Positions 43,268 through 51,987 of a stretch of 64,000 nucleotides of DNA are shown here, in pieces. Made by a program: the position numbers and the translations under genes. How positions within the stretch are numbered: the first letter of the stretch is position 1; each line of letters starts with the position of its first letter. Source of the stretch: Phenylobacterium sp. (GTDB taxonomy: Bacteria > Pseudomonadota > Alphaproteobacteria > Caulobacterales > Caulobacteraceae); contig NZ_SCTC01000083.1 of NCBI RefSeq assembly GCF_004299445.1, positions 62,001-126,000 on the forward strand, in the 5' to 3' direction. The notes beneath the pieces were generated by a model. That model saw nothing but the letters and a program-made list of their open reading frames with translations, was not told where the DNA came from and did not search any database.

Positions 43268-44304
43268 TGCGCACCACGCTCCTCACGCTCGCCTCGGTCC
43301 TGGCGCTCGCGGCAGGCGCCGCGGCCGCTCAGGGCTACAAGGCGCCCCGCAACAGCTATGGCCAGCCCGACCTGTCGGGCGTCTGGACCAACGCCACCAT
43401 CACCCGACTGGAACGCGATCCGCGCCTGGGGAACCGGCTGTTGCTGACCGATGAGGAAACGGCGCGCGCCGAGGGCGCGACGGCCCAGCGCAATGCGCGC
43501 CTGGCCCAGCCCACCGCGGCTGAGACGAAGGTCGACGATCTGCCCGAGTGCGGCAGCGGCGCGACGGGCCCGGCCTGCGGCTACAACGCCTTCTGGATCG
43601 ACCCCGGCACCAAGGTGATGCGGCTGGACGGCAAGGGCCGCTCGTCGATCATCGTCGAGCCCGCCGATGGCCGAATCCCGTTCACCAAGGAAGCCATGGC
43701 CCGCGCCCAGCGTCGGCAGGGCGACGCGCGGGTCGGCAACTTTGACGGACCGGAACGCCGGCCCCTCGGCGAGCGCTGCCTGGTCGGCTTCGGCTCCACC
43801 TCGGGCCCGCCGATGCTGCCGGTGCTCTACAACAATCACTACCAGATCGCGCAGACCCGCGACGAGGTGGCCATCGTCATCGAGATGGTCCACGACACCC
43901 GCGTCGTCCGGATCGGCGGCAAGCATCAGCCTGCGCATGTGCGTCCCTGGATGGGCGACAGCATCGGCCGGTGGGACGGCGACACGCTGGTCGTCGAGAC
44001 CACCAACTTCCGGCCCGACCAGGCCTTCCGCGGCGCCACCGAGAACCTGAAGGTGACCGAGCGCTTCACTCGGGTCGCCGCCAACCAGATTCTCTATCAG
44101 TTCGAATTAGATGATCCCGAAACATTCACGCAAAAGGTGAAGGGCGAGATCGCGCTGAACGCGGCCAAGGGCCCGGTCTATGAGTACGCCTGCCACGAAG
44201 GCAACTATGCCCTGCCGGGCATCCTGGCCGGCGCACGCGAGGAAGAGAGGCAGGGCCGTGAGCAGGCGGGCAACCGCGGCGCGGTCCGCGAAGAAGGCGA
44301 GTAG
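43267..44304 (+). CDS. Secreted protein of unknown function (paralogue 2)
   Basis: A 345-residue secreted protein: signal peptide then GQPDLSGVWTNATITRLERD, ECGSGATGPACGYNAFWIDP, RPLGERCLVGFGSTSGPPML and PWMGDSIGRWDGDTLVVETT. It is co-linear with the preceding gene over its length, indicating tandem duplication. Start codon ATG at 43267 overlaps the upstream TGA. The pair sits next to, but on the opposite strand from, the copper ATPase. Function unknown. Confidence 0.8.
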   Translation: MRTTLLTLASVLALAAGAAAAQGYKAPRNSYGQPDLSGVWTNATITRLERDPRLGNRLLLTDEETARAEGATAQRNARLAQPTAAETKVDDLPECGSGATGPACGYNAFWIDPGTKVMRLDGKGRSSIIVEPADGRIPFTKEAMARAQRRQGDARVGNFDGPERRPLGERCLVGFGSTSGPPMLPVLYNNHYQIAQTRDEVAIVIEMVHDTRVVRIGGKHQPAHVRPWMGDSIGRWDGDTLVVETTNFRPDQAFRGATENLKVTERFTRVAANQILYQFELDDPETFTQKVKGEIALNAAKGPVYEYACHEGNYALPGILAGAREEERQGREQAGNRGAVREEGE

Positions 44305-44322
44305 GTCGCCCGCCTGAGCGGT

Positions 44323-46692
44323 TCAGATTCTGACCGTCCTCAGCCGCAACGCGTTGCCCACCACGCTGACGCTGGACAGCGCCATGGCCGCCGCAGCGAT
44401 GGCCGGCGAGAGCAGCCATCCGGTCACCGGATACAGCAGGCCCGCCGCGATGGGCACGCCGGCGGCGTTGTAGGCGAAGGCGAAGACCAGGTTCTGGCGG
44501 ATGTTGCGCATCACCGCGCGCGACAGCCGCCGCGCCTTCACCAGCCCCTGCAGATCGCCGTGCAGCAGCGTGACGCCAGCGCTCTCAATCGCCACGTCGG
44601 CGCCGGCGCCCATGGCGATCCCGACGTCGGCCGCCGCCAGCGCCGGCGCATCGTTCACGCCATCGCCCGCCATCGCCACGCGGCGGCCCTCGGCGCGCAA
44701 CCGTGCGACCACGGCGGCCTTGTCCTGCGGCAGCACGTCGGCCTCGACTTCATCGATACCCAGGCGCCGCGCGACGGCCATCGCCGTGGTCCGGTTGTCG
44801 CCGGTCATCATCACCAGGCGCACGCCTTCGGCCTTCAGGGCGCGGATCGCCTCCTGGGTGGTGGCCTTGATCGGATCGGCGATCGCGAAGGTCGCGGCGG
44901 CGCGCCCGTCCACGCCCATGAAGATCGCCGTGACGCCGTCCGAGCGCAGGACATCGGCGTCGTCGGTCAGCGCCGACGTGTCGATGCCGCGCTCCTCAAG
45001 GAACCGCGCCGAACCCAGCAGCAGCATCCGGCCGTCCACCCGGCCCTCGACGCCCTTGCCCACGGGCGAGTCGAACGCCTCCGGCTCGGAGAGGGTGAGG
45101 CCGCGATCCTTCGCCGCCCGCAGGATGGCGTCCGCCAGCGGGTGCTCACTGCTCCGCTCGAGGCTGGCGGCCAGTCGCAGGGCTTCGGACTCGTCCAGGC
45201 CGGCGACCGGCAGGATCGCGGTCACCGCCGGTCGCCCCTCGGTCAGCGTCCCGGTCTTGTCGATCACCAGGGTGTCGATGGTCTCGAACCGCTCCAGCGC
45301 CTCGGCGTTCTTGATCAGCACGCCCGCCTGGGCGCCACGGCCCACACCCACCATGATCGAGATCGGCGTCGCCAGACCCAGGGCGCAGGGACAGGCGATG
45401 ATCAGCACCGAGACGGCGGCCAGCAGCCCGAAGCCGAAGCGAGGCTCCGGCCCCCAGAGCGCCCAGCCGGTGAAGGCCAGGAGCGCCACGGCGATCACCG
45501 CCGGCACGAACCACCCCGAGACCCGGTCGGCCATGCGCTGGATCGGCGCGCGGCTGCGCTGCGCCTGGGCCACCATCTGGACGATCTGCGACAGCAGCGT
45601 CTCGGCCCCCACCTTCTCGGCGCGCATGACAAAGGAGCCGGTCTTGTTGATCGCGCCGCCGACAACCTTGGCGCCGGGCTCCTTGGTCACCGGCATGGAC
45701 TCGCCCGTGACCATGGATTCGTCGATGGAGACGCGGCCCTCCAGGACCTCGCCGTCCACCGGGACCTTCTCGCCGGGCCGCACGCGCAGGCGATCGCCCA
45801 CGGCGACCAGGTCCAGAGCCACCTCCTCGTCCGACCCATCGTCGCGGACCCGCCGCGCTGTCTTGGGCGCAAGGTCCATGAGGGCGCGGATCGCGCCTGA
45901 GGTCTGCTCGCGGGCGCGCAGTTCCAGCACCTGCCCCAGCAGGACCAGCACCGTGATCATCGCCGCGGCCTCGAAGTAGATCGGAACGCTGCCGTCATGC
46001 CTCTGGAAGGCGTGCGGGAAAATCTGCGGCGCCAGGGTGGCGACCACGCTGTAGGACCAGGCCACGCCCACGCCCATGGCGATCAGCGTGAACATGTTGA
46101 GGTTGCGCGTCTGCAGCGACGCCCAGCCTCGCGCGAAGAACGGCCAGCCCGCCCAGAGCACGACCGGCGTCGCCAGCGCGAACTGGATCCAGTTCGACGC
46201 CTGGGCCGGAACGAGGCGGTGAAGGTCGAAGAGGTGTCCGCCCATCTCCAGCAGGAACACCGGCGCCGCCAGAACCAGGCCGATCCAGAAGCGGCGGCTC
46301 ATGTCGGCCAGTTCGGGGTTGGGGCCCGCGTCGGCGGTGAAGAGTTCCGGCTCCAGCGCCATGCCGCAGATCGGACAGCTGCCGGGGCCGACCTGCTGAA
46401 CCTCGGGGTGCATCGGGCAGGTGTAGATCGCGCCCGCCGGCGCGGCCGGCGGCGGCGCACGGTCCTTTTCCAGATAGCGCAGCGGGTCGGCGGTGAACTT
46501 CGTCCGGCATCCGGCAGAGCAGAAGTGGAAGTCGCGGCCGGCGTGCTCGGCGTGGTGCGCCGTCTTCTGCGGATCGACGGTCATTCCGCAGACGGGATCG
46601 AGCGTCGTGTCCGGCGTAACGGCCGCCGCATGATGGGCGTGATCGTGGTGGGCGTCGTGATGTGCATGCCCACAGGTCTTCGGGTCGGTCAT
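44323..46692 (-). CDS. Copper-exporting P1B-type ATPase
   Basis: A 789-residue inner-membrane pump. The N-terminus is His-rich (CGHAHHDAHHDHAHH), followed by a YHS domain (DPVCGMTVD, FHFCSAGC) and a heavy-metal-binding CxxC block (YTCPMHPEVQQVGPGSCPIC). The transport motif is ACPCALGLATP, phosphorylation is at Asp478 in DKTGTLTEG, and the ATP-binding domain contains EHPLADAI (HP motif). These traits define CopA/CopB-like pumps for copper. It is divergent from the CsoR-type repressor, whose operators overlap its promoter. Confidence 0.95.
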   Translation of the reverse strand: MTDPKTCGHAHHDAHHDHAHHAAAVTPDTTLDPVCGMTVDPQKTAHHAEHAGRDFHFCSAGCRTKFTADPLRYLEKDRAPPPAAPAGAIYTCPMHPEVQQVGPGSCPICGMALEPELFTADAGPNPELADMSRRFWIGLVLAAPVFLLEMGGHLFDLHRLVPAQASNWIQFALATPVVLWAGWPFFARGWASLQTRNLNMFTLIAMGVGVAWSYSVVATLAPQIFPHAFQRHDGSVPIYFEAAAMITVLVLLGQVLELRAREQTSGAIRALMDLAPKTARRVRDDGSDEEVALDLVAVGDRLRVRPGEKVPVDGEVLEGRVSIDESMVTGESMPVTKEPGAKVVGGAINKTGSFVMRAEKVGAETLLSQIVQMVAQAQRSRAPIQRMADRVSGWFVPAVIAVALLAFTGWALWGPEPRFGFGLLAAVSVLIIACPCALGLATPISIMVGVGRGAQAGVLIKNAEALERFETIDTLVIDKTGTLTEGRPAVTAILPVAGLDESEALRLAASLERSSEHPLADAILRAAKDRGLTLSEPEAFDSPVGKGVEGRVDGRMLLLGSARFLEERGIDTSALTDDADVLRSDGVTAIFMGVDGRAAATFAIADPIKATTQEAIRALKAEGVRLVMMTGDNRTTAMAVARRLGIDEVEADVLPQDKAAVVARLRAEGRRVAMAGDGVNDAPALAAADVGIAMGAGADVAIESAGVTLLHGDLQGLVKARRLSRAVMRNIRQNLVFAFAYNAAGVPIAAGLLYPVTGWLLSPAIAAAAMALSSVSVVGNALRLRTVRI

Positions 46693-46716
46693 AGCTGCCT
46701 CCAGGACCCTTCACAT

Positions 46717-46733
46717 ATACCCCCATAGGGCAT
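46717..46733. promoter_or_regulatory. CsoR-type operator 1
   Basis: ATACCCCCATAGGGCAT is a G/C-tract imperfect palindrome, close to CsoR/RcnR operator architecture, 25 bp upstream of the ATPase start. It lies in the divergent spacer shared with the repressor gene, so copper-released repression of the pump is expected. Confidence 0.6.
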
Positions 46734-46740
46734 ATTGCAA

Positions 46741-46758
46741 TTACCCGGCAGGGGTATA
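46741..46758. promoter_or_regulatory. CsoR-type operator 2
   Basis: TTACCCGGCAGGGGTATA mirrors operator 1 with a C-tract facing a G-tract and ATA/TAT flanks. It lies 15 bp upstream of the repressor start codon. This would allow autoregulation. Confidence 0.55.
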
Positions 46759-46772
46759 TAGAGGGCTTGTCG

Positions 46773-47060
46773 ATGGAGCCGCCCATGGAACGTGAGAACA
46801 AGCCGCGCCTGCTCAACCGCCTGAACCGCATCGAGGGTCAGGTGCGCGGCATCGCCCGCATGGTCGAGGAAGACCGCTACTGCATCGACGTGCTGACCCA
46901 GCTGCAGGCCGTGCGCGCCGCCCTGGCCAAGGTCGAGACCGAGATGCTGCGCGACCACCTGGGTCACTGCATCGAGGGCGCCATCGTCTCCGGCGACAGG
47001 GATCAGCAGCGCCAGAAGGCGTCCGAACTCATCCAGCTCCTGGAACGGACCGCGCGGTGA
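46773..47060 (+). CDS. CsoR/FrmR-family metal-sensing repressor
   Basis: A 95-residue all-helical repressor. The metal-binding Cys-His-Cys pattern is visible: Cys in EEDRYCIDVLTQLQAV and His/Cys in LRDHLGHCIEGAI (His four residues before Cys), the CsoR-type copper(I) site. The DNA-contacting Arg-rich helix is RLLNRLNRIEGQVRGIARMV. Start ATG at 46773 with GAGGG seven bases upstream. Divergent from the copper ATPase, it should repress the pump and itself until copper binds. Confidence 0.93.
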   Translation: MEPPMERENKPRLLNRLNRIEGQVRGIARMVEEDRYCIDVLTQLQAVRAALAKVETEMLRDHLGHCIEGAIVSGDRDQQRQKASELIQLLERTAR

Positions 47061-47062
47061 TC

Positions 47063-47776
47063 CTAAGCGTTGCGACGCCGCGCCAGCACGCCCCTCAGGT
47101 CGCGCGCCAGGCGGATCCACAGCAGGATCAGGCCCGTGATGACGACCGGCAGGGTCAGCACGGCCGCCGCGATGATCAACGGGTGGTTGAAGTTCTCGCC
47201 GTCCCTGAAGTCCAGGATGTGGATGCGCCAGAAGGCGTCGTAGAGCCGCCAGACATCCGAGCGTCGGCTGACCACCTCGCCCGTCTCGGGCGACAGGTAG
47301 AACCGTGTGTTCTCGGCGTCGTGGAAGTCGACCGCCCACAACGGCCCGGGCTTGCCCGCCTCCTGCGGCGCGGTGGCGAACCACTGAGGAACGCCCGGCT
47401 GCCCCTTGCCCTCGTACTGCGCGCCGGCGAGGAAGCGCGCCTCCTTCGCCGGCAGGGGCGCGACGTGCCGGCCCGTCGCCGCGTCGACCACGTGGCTCCC
47501 GCCTTGGGCGTCCTTCAGAACCCAGAGCGGTCCGCGCAGGCTGGACTTCAGCGTCGCCTCGACCGGCGTGACGCCAACGGCGGCGGCGGCCTGGCGATAA
47601 TCCACCAGTCCCTCGGTCGGCAGCGAGTCCGGCTGGAACTTGGCGAGGTGATGCTCGCTGCGCACCCTCTCGATCGGGATGGCGGTCATCACCACGCCGC
47701 CCAGCACCCAGCCCAGGACCTGCAGGCCGACCACAAGGGCCAGCCACTTATGGATCTGGGTCGACAGCCTGAGCAT
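47063..47776 (-). CDS. PepSY domain membrane protein
   Basis: A 237-residue protein with an N-terminal membrane anchor (IHKWLALVVGLQVLGWVLGG), a periplasmic PepSY-type region (~45-170) and a C-terminal helix (LIIAAAVLTLPVVITGLILL). The pattern matches PepSY-associated TM proteins, some of which are flavin/heme reductases for metals. The start at 47776 follows GGGAGAG. Its position inside the copper cluster suggests a copper-related redox or inhibitor role; inference. Confidence 0.82.
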   Translation of the reverse strand: MLRLSTQIHKWLALVVGLQVLGWVLGGVVMTAIPIERVRSEHHLAKFQPDSLPTEGLVDYRQAAAAVGVTPVEATLKSSLRGPLWVLKDAQGGSHVVDAATGRHVAPLPAKEARFLAGAQYEGKGQPGVPQWFATAPQEAGKPGPLWAVDFHDAENTRFYLSPETGEVVSRRSDVWRLYDAFWRIHILDFRDGENFNHPLIIAAAVLTLPVVITGLILLWIRLARDLRGVLARRRNA

Positions 47777-47845
47777 CACGAACTCTCCCGAGCGGGCGCA
47801 GCGGCGCCCGATTCCCGCCACCAGTAGAGCCTAGGTCCCGACAGC

Positions 47846-49561
47846 ATGCGCCCCCGCGCCACCGCTTTTCCCGATCGACGACAGATCCTCACCGGCGCCG
47901 CCGCGCTGAGCGCCGCCGGCGCGCTGCCCCACTGGGCGCACAGCCAGACGCCCGGGATCACGCCCCGCCGGACGCTGTCGGGCGAAGAGATCGCGCTGAC
48001 GATCGACCATGCGCCGCTGCGCATCAACGGCCGCGCCGGCCACGGCATCGCGATCAACGGCACGGTCCCCGGTCCTCTGATCCGGCTGAAGGAAGGCCAG
48101 AACGTCCGCATCGCCGTCACCAACCGGCTTTCCGAGGACACCTCGATCCACTGGCATGGCCTGATCCTGCCCTTCCAAATGGACGGCGTTCCTGGCGTCA
48201 GCTTCCCCGGCATCAAGCCTGGTCAGACCTTCGTCTACGAATTCCCCATCGTTCAGGCCGGGACCTACTGGTACCACAGCCACTCGGGCCTCCAGGAGCT
48301 GGAGGGCCACTATGCGCCGCTGGTGATCGACCCCAAGGGCGCCGACCCCGTGGCCTACGACCGCGAGCATGTGGTCGTGCTGTCAGACTACAGCTTCACC
48401 CACCCCCACGTGCTGATGAAGAAGCTCAAGCAGGAGGGGGGCCACTTCAACCGCCAGAAGCAGACGGTGGCGGGGCTGCTGGCGGGCAAGGACCAGTCTT
48501 TGAAAGACCGGGTCGAATGGGCGGCCATGCGAATGGACGCCACCGACATCCTCGACGTGACGGCCTCGACCTACCACTACCTGGCCAATGGCCACGGCCT
48601 CCAGGACAACTGGACCGGCCTCTTCACGCCGGGCGAGCGGGTGCGCATCCGGCTGGTCAACGCGGCGGCCATGACCCTCTTCAACGTCCGCATCCCGGGC
48701 CTCGCCATGACCGTGGTGCAGGCCGACGGCCAGGATGTGCGCCCTGTCGAGGTCGATGAACTGCAGATCGCCAACGCCGAGACCTACGACGTCGTTGTCA
48801 CGCCCACGCAGGATCGGCCCTACGCCCTTGTGGCCGAGGCGGCCGACCGCTCGGGCCTGGTCCGCGCCACGCTGTCGCCGCGCCCCGGCCTGATCGCCGA
48901 CGCGCCGCCCCTGCGCGCCCGCCCGATCCTCACGATGAAGGACATGGGCATGGACATGGCCGGTCACGCGGGCATGGACCACGGCGGCGGCGGCGGGCAC
49001 ACGATGTCGATGCTGGACCCGAAGAACGCGCCGCAGGTGCGCCAGGGCCCCGGCGTGCAGATGATCTCGCCGATGCCCGTCGATCGGGTCGCCGACCGCC
49101 CGACCGGCCTGGAGACCGAGCCGGGCCGCATCCTGACCTACGCGAACCTCGTAGCGCTGCAGCCGAACCCCGACACGCGCCCGCCGTCGCGGTCGATGGA
49201 GATCCATCTGACCGGCAACATGGAGCGGTTCATGTGGGCCTTCGACGGCGAGAAGTTCAGCGAGATCACCAAACCCATACCGTTCCGCCGCGACGAGCGG
49301 GTCCGCGTGACCCTGGTCAACGACTCCATGATGAACCACCCGATCCACCTGCACGGGCACTTCATGGATCTGGTGAACGGCAATCCCGGCCACCAGCCGC
49401 GCAAGCACACGATCAACGTCATGCCGGGCGGCAAGGCCTCCTTCGACCTCACCGCCGACGCGCCCGGCGACTGGGCCTTCCACTGCCACATGCTGCTGCA
49501 CATGCACGCCGGCATGTTCAAGGTCGTGACGGTGCGCCCTCTGGACGGAGAGGCCGCGTGA
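47846..49561 (+). CDS. copA: Copper-resistance multicopper oxidase (CopA/PcoA type)
   Basis: A 571-residue periplasmic enzyme exported by Tat (DRRQILTGAAALSAAGALPH). Copper ligands are visible in SIHWHGLILPF and YWYHSHSGLQ (type 2/3 site), NHPIHLHGHFMDL and FHCHMLLHMHAGMF (type 1 Cys, His, Met). A Met/His-rich insert (AGMDHGGGGGHTMSM, ~375-390) is typical of CopA/PcoA, which oxidises Cu(I) and binds extra copper. The stop overlaps the copB start by one base, so they are translationally coupled. Confidence 0.95.
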   Translation: MRPRATAFPDRRQILTGAAALSAAGALPHWAHSQTPGITPRRTLSGEEIALTIDHAPLRINGRAGHGIAINGTVPGPLIRLKEGQNVRIAVTNRLSEDTSIHWHGLILPFQMDGVPGVSFPGIKPGQTFVYEFPIVQAGTYWYHSHSGLQELEGHYAPLVIDPKGADPVAYDREHVVVLSDYSFTHPHVLMKKLKQEGGHFNRQKQTVAGLLAGKDQSLKDRVEWAAMRMDATDILDVTASTYHYLANGHGLQDNWTGLFTPGERVRIRLVNAAAMTLFNVRIPGLAMTVVQADGQDVRPVEVDELQIANAETYDVVVTPTQDRPYALVAEAADRSGLVRATLSPRPGLIADAPPLRARPILTMKDMGMDMAGHAGMDHGGGGGHTMSMLDPKNAPQVRQGPGVQMISPMPVDRVADRPTGLETEPGRILTYANLVALQPNPDTRPPSRSMEIHLTGNMERFMWAFDGEKFSEITKPIPFRRDERVRVTLVNDSMMNHPIHLHGHFMDLVNGNPGHQPRKHTINVMPGGKASFDLTADAPGDWAFHCHMLLHMHAGMFKVVTVRPLDGEAA

Positions 49562-50682
49562 TGCGCCTTGCGATCCTGGCCGCCGCCGCGCTCGCGACGC
49601 CCGCTTTAGCCCAGCCCGCGGATCCCCACGCGGGCCACAGGACGCCTGAGGCGACCGCGCCGCCCGCCCCATCCGATCCCCATGCGGGTCACAAGATGCC
49701 GGAGGCGAAGAGCGCCGACCCGCACGCCGGCCACCGCATGCCCGCGCCCGCGGGGCAGCCTGCAGATCCGCACGCGGGGCACAGGATGCCGAAGACGAGC
49801 CCAGCGGCCCCTGCCGACCCGCATGCAGGTCACATGATGCCTGCGTCGCCCGCCGCGGCCGATCCTCATGCCGGCCACATGATGCCGGAGGCGAAGAGCG
49901 CCGACCCGCACGCCGGCCACAACATGTCGGCTCCCCAAGGCGTCGTGGGCAACGCACCGGCGCCGCCCATCCCGGCCGACCACGCCGCCGACCGCTTCTT
50001 CCCGCCGCAGGTCATGGCCGCCGCGCGGGAGACCTTGCGCCGGGAACATGGCGTCATGCGGTGGACGACGGTGATGGTCGAGACGGCCGAGGTCCGCCCG
50101 ACCGGGCACGGCACGGGCTTCGGCTGGGAAGCCAGCGCCTCCTACGGCGGCGATATCCACCGCGTCGTTCTGAAGACCGAGGGCGACGGCGCCGGGGATG
50201 ACCTGGAGGCCGCCGAGGTCCAGGCGCTGTATGCGCGCGCCATCGGGCCCTATTTCAACCTGCAGGCCGGCGTGCGTCAGGACTTCCAGCCCCGTCCCCG
50301 CCGCACCTATGCGACCCTCGGCGTCGAGGGCCTCGCCCCCTACTGGTTCGAAGTCGGCGCCCAGGCCTTTCTCTCCGACAAGGGCGACATCTCGGCTCGT
50401 CTGGAAGGCTCGTACGACCTGCGCCTCACCCAGAAACTGATCCTTGAGCCCCGCGGCGAAATCAATATCGCCGCCAGTCGCGACAGGGCCATCGGCGTGG
50501 GCTCTGGCGTCACCGACCTAGAGCTGGGTCTGCGTCTCCGCTACGCCTTCACCCCGGAGTTCGCGCCCTATGTCGGCGTGAACTGGGAGCGCAAACTCGG
50601 CGACACCGCCGACCTCGCCCGGCTCGCCGGAGATTCCCGCAGCGACACCCGCCTCGTGGTCGGCCTGCGCGCCTGGTTCTAG
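49561..50682 (+). CDS. copB: Copper resistance outer-membrane protein CopB
   Basis: A 373-residue outer-membrane protein with a signal peptide (MRLAILAAAALATPALAQ). It carries seven DPHAGHxMP-type repeats (residues ~21-120), giving many His/Met copper ligands, then a CopB/PcoB barrel (~145-373) with AADRFFPPQVMAAARETLRR and a terminal LVVGLRAWF. Such proteins sequester copper at the outer membrane. The repeat number is unusual; a perfect 40-bp duplication shows recent expansion. Encoded downstream of and coupled to the multicopper oxidase. Confidence 0.95.
   Translation: MRLAILAAAALATPALAQPADPHAGHRTPEATAPPAPSDPHAGHKMPEAKSADPHAGHRMPAPAGQPADPHAGHRMPKTSPAAPADPHAGHMMPASPAAADPHAGHMMPEAKSADPHAGHNMSAPQGVVGNAPAPPIPADHAADRFFPPQVMAAARETLRREHGVMRWTTVMVETAEVRPTGHGTGFGWEASASYGGDIHRVVLKTEGDGAGDDLEAAEVQALYARAIGPYFNLQAGVRQDFQPRPRRTYATLGVEGLAPYWFEVGAQAFLSDKGDISARLEGSYDLRLTQKLILEPRGEINIAASRDRAIGVGSGVTDLELGLRLRYAFTPEFAPYVGVNWERKLGDTADLARLAGDSRSDTRLVVGLRAWF
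49621..49920 (+). repeat. DPHAGH coding repeats in copB, including an exact 40-bp duplication
   Basis: Seven in-frame copies of Asp-Pro-His-Ala-Gly-His lie at 9-20 residue spacing. At DNA level, 49695-49734 and 49881-49920 are identical over 40 bp and 186 bp apart (62 codons), so recombination between them would keep the frame. Other copies have diverged at synonymous sites. Confidence 0.9.
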
Positions 50683-50712
50683 CGGCCGCGCGGGGGCGGC
50701 GCCGAGACCTCC

Positions 50713-50733
50713 GCCTCCCTAGGCTCGGGAGGC
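50713..50733. terminator. Hairpin between copB and the convergent DUF3618 gene
   Basis: GCCTCCC (50713-50719) pairs with GGGAGGC (50727-50733) around a 7-nt loop between two convergent genes. There is no T-tract, so bidirectional termination is plausible but uncertain. Confidence 0.45.
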
Positions 50734-50749
50734 AGAGGCCCGGGTCGCG

Positions 50750-51586
50750 CTAGTGCGCGCGCCCTTCCAGGTCTTCCTTGACCGTTCGGGCGCCGGCTTC
50801 GGCGATCGCCTGGGCCTTTTCGGCCAGGGTGGCGCCCTCGCCTTCCGGGCCGGTCTGGCGATGCAGTTCGTCCTTCACCTGCTCATAGGCGCGCTGGGCC
50901 ACGTCCTTGACCTGATCGAGCGAGGCCTTCGCCGCGTCGGCCGCCTTGGTCCGGGCGGGACCGAAGTAGCGCCGCTCGACGGGGCTCGCCGGCAGAGCCG
51001 CGCCGATCGCCGCGCCGACCGCAAGTCCGATGGCGCCGATCACCAGCGGCTCGTGGTCCAGGGTGTCGTCGAACCGCCGCTTCGCCAGGCGACCGTACTC
51101 GCCGGCCTTGTCCTGGGCGACGTGAGCATACTCGGACGCCTTGTCGCGAACCGCCGAGAGGCTGTCGCCCGCATGACTCTGGACGCTGGACAGCCGCTGC
51201 TTGGCCTGCTCGGCGGTTTCCGAGAGGCGCGCCTTGGCCTGCTCGGCCTTGGCCTTCACGCGGGCCCGGATCGACTCGTCGTCGTCGTAGCCCTCGTGGA
51301 CCGGATAGTAGCCGGCGGGATACCCCGTGCCCCCGCTCGAGCGTCGGGTCTGGCCGATGGCCAGCCACGCCACGCCCAGGCCGATCAGCGCGATCGGGAT
51401 CGGGTTCTCGCGCAGCTGCTCCACCGCCGTCGTCAGCACCTTGTTGCTGGTTCCGCCCATGATCTTCGTCGCCTCATCGAACAGTTCTTTGGGTTGCATC
51501 TTGTCTTTCAGGGCCTCGACCGTCCGGTCGATGCGGCCGCGCGCGTCCTCGACCTCGCGTTCCAGCTCGGCGGGTGTCTTGGTCAT
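50750..51586 (-). CDS. DUF3618 membrane-associated protein
   Basis: A 278-residue protein. The N-terminal DUF3618 motif reads ELEREVEDARGRIDRTVEAL, followed by NPIPIALIGLGVAWLAIG (membrane segment). A long Ala/Glu/Lys-rich amphipathic region follows with KAEQAKARLSETAEQAKQRL, and a second membrane segment is VIGAIGLAVGAAIGAALP. These traits resemble YqjD/ElaB-type envelope stress proteins. The start at 51586 overlaps the upstream stop by four bases (ATGA). It is the third gene of a stress/envelope operon. Confidence 0.85.
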   Translation of the reverse strand: MTKTPAELEREVEDARGRIDRTVEALKDKMQPKELFDEATKIMGGTSNKVLTTAVEQLRENPIPIALIGLGVAWLAIGQTRRSSGGTGYPAGYYPVHEGYDDDESIRARVKAKAEQAKARLSETAEQAKQRLSSVQSHAGDSLSAVRDKASEYAHVAQDKAGEYGRLAKRRFDDTLDHEPLVIGAIGLAVGAAIGAALPASPVERRYFGPARTKAADAAKASLDQVKDVAQRAYEQVKDELHRQTGPEGEGATLAEKAQAIAEAGARTVKEDLEGRAH

Positions 51587-51984
51587 TGGGGGTTCCCCTT
51601 CATGAGGTCTGCGTCCTTCTTGAGTTGCCGGGCGGTCCGGTCGGGCGCGAGGCCCTTGATCGAGATCGCCTTCATTCCGGCGCGAACCAGCACGTAGCCG
51701 ACGCACGCCACGCCGGCGCCGACCAGCAGCGACGCCCAGATCGGGTCCATGATCTTCGACAGGGCCAGCACCAGCGCCTGCAACAGCACGAGAAGCGCCG
51801 CCACCAGCAGCAGGGCCCCGGCGGCGATGTCGGCGACCGCCTTGCCCGCCGCGCTCAGCTTTTCCGCAACCTCGGCCCGGACGAGCTCGGCCTCCTTGCG
51901 CACCAGTCCGGCGATGTCGCCGCCCAGTTGGCCCAGAAGGTCGGCCACGCCGGCCCCTCTCGGCGAGGGTCCGCCGCCGTCCAT
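51583..51984 (-). CDS. Phage-holin-family (holin-X-like, YqjE type) membrane protein
   Basis: A 133-residue protein with an amphipathic N-terminus (LLGQLGGDIAGLVRKEAELV) and two transmembrane helices (~55-80 and ~85-105: AAGALLLVAALLVLLQALVL, WASLLVGAGVACVGYVLV). The family is named for holins but usually sits in housekeeping envelope clusters with DUF883/DUF3618 proteins, as here. It is coupled to the DUF3618 gene. No phage genes are nearby. Confidence 0.85.
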   Translation of the reverse strand: MDGGGPSPRGAGVADLLGQLGGDIAGLVRKEAELVRAEVAEKLSAAGKAVADIAAGALLLVAALLVLLQALVLALSKIMDPIWASLLVGAGVACVGYVLVRAGMKAISIKGLAPDRTARQLKKDADLMKGNPQ

Positions 51985-51987
51985 GGC

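Noticed and set aside
49621..49920. Repeats in copB as a CRISPR or minisatellite array
   Set aside because: They are in-frame coding repeats of a copper-binding protein with variable spacing, not direct repeats with unique spacers.
51583..51984. Holin-like gene as a prophage remnant
   Set aside because: The family commonly sits in host envelope operons with DUF3618 proteins; no lysis, capsid or integrase genes occur nearby.
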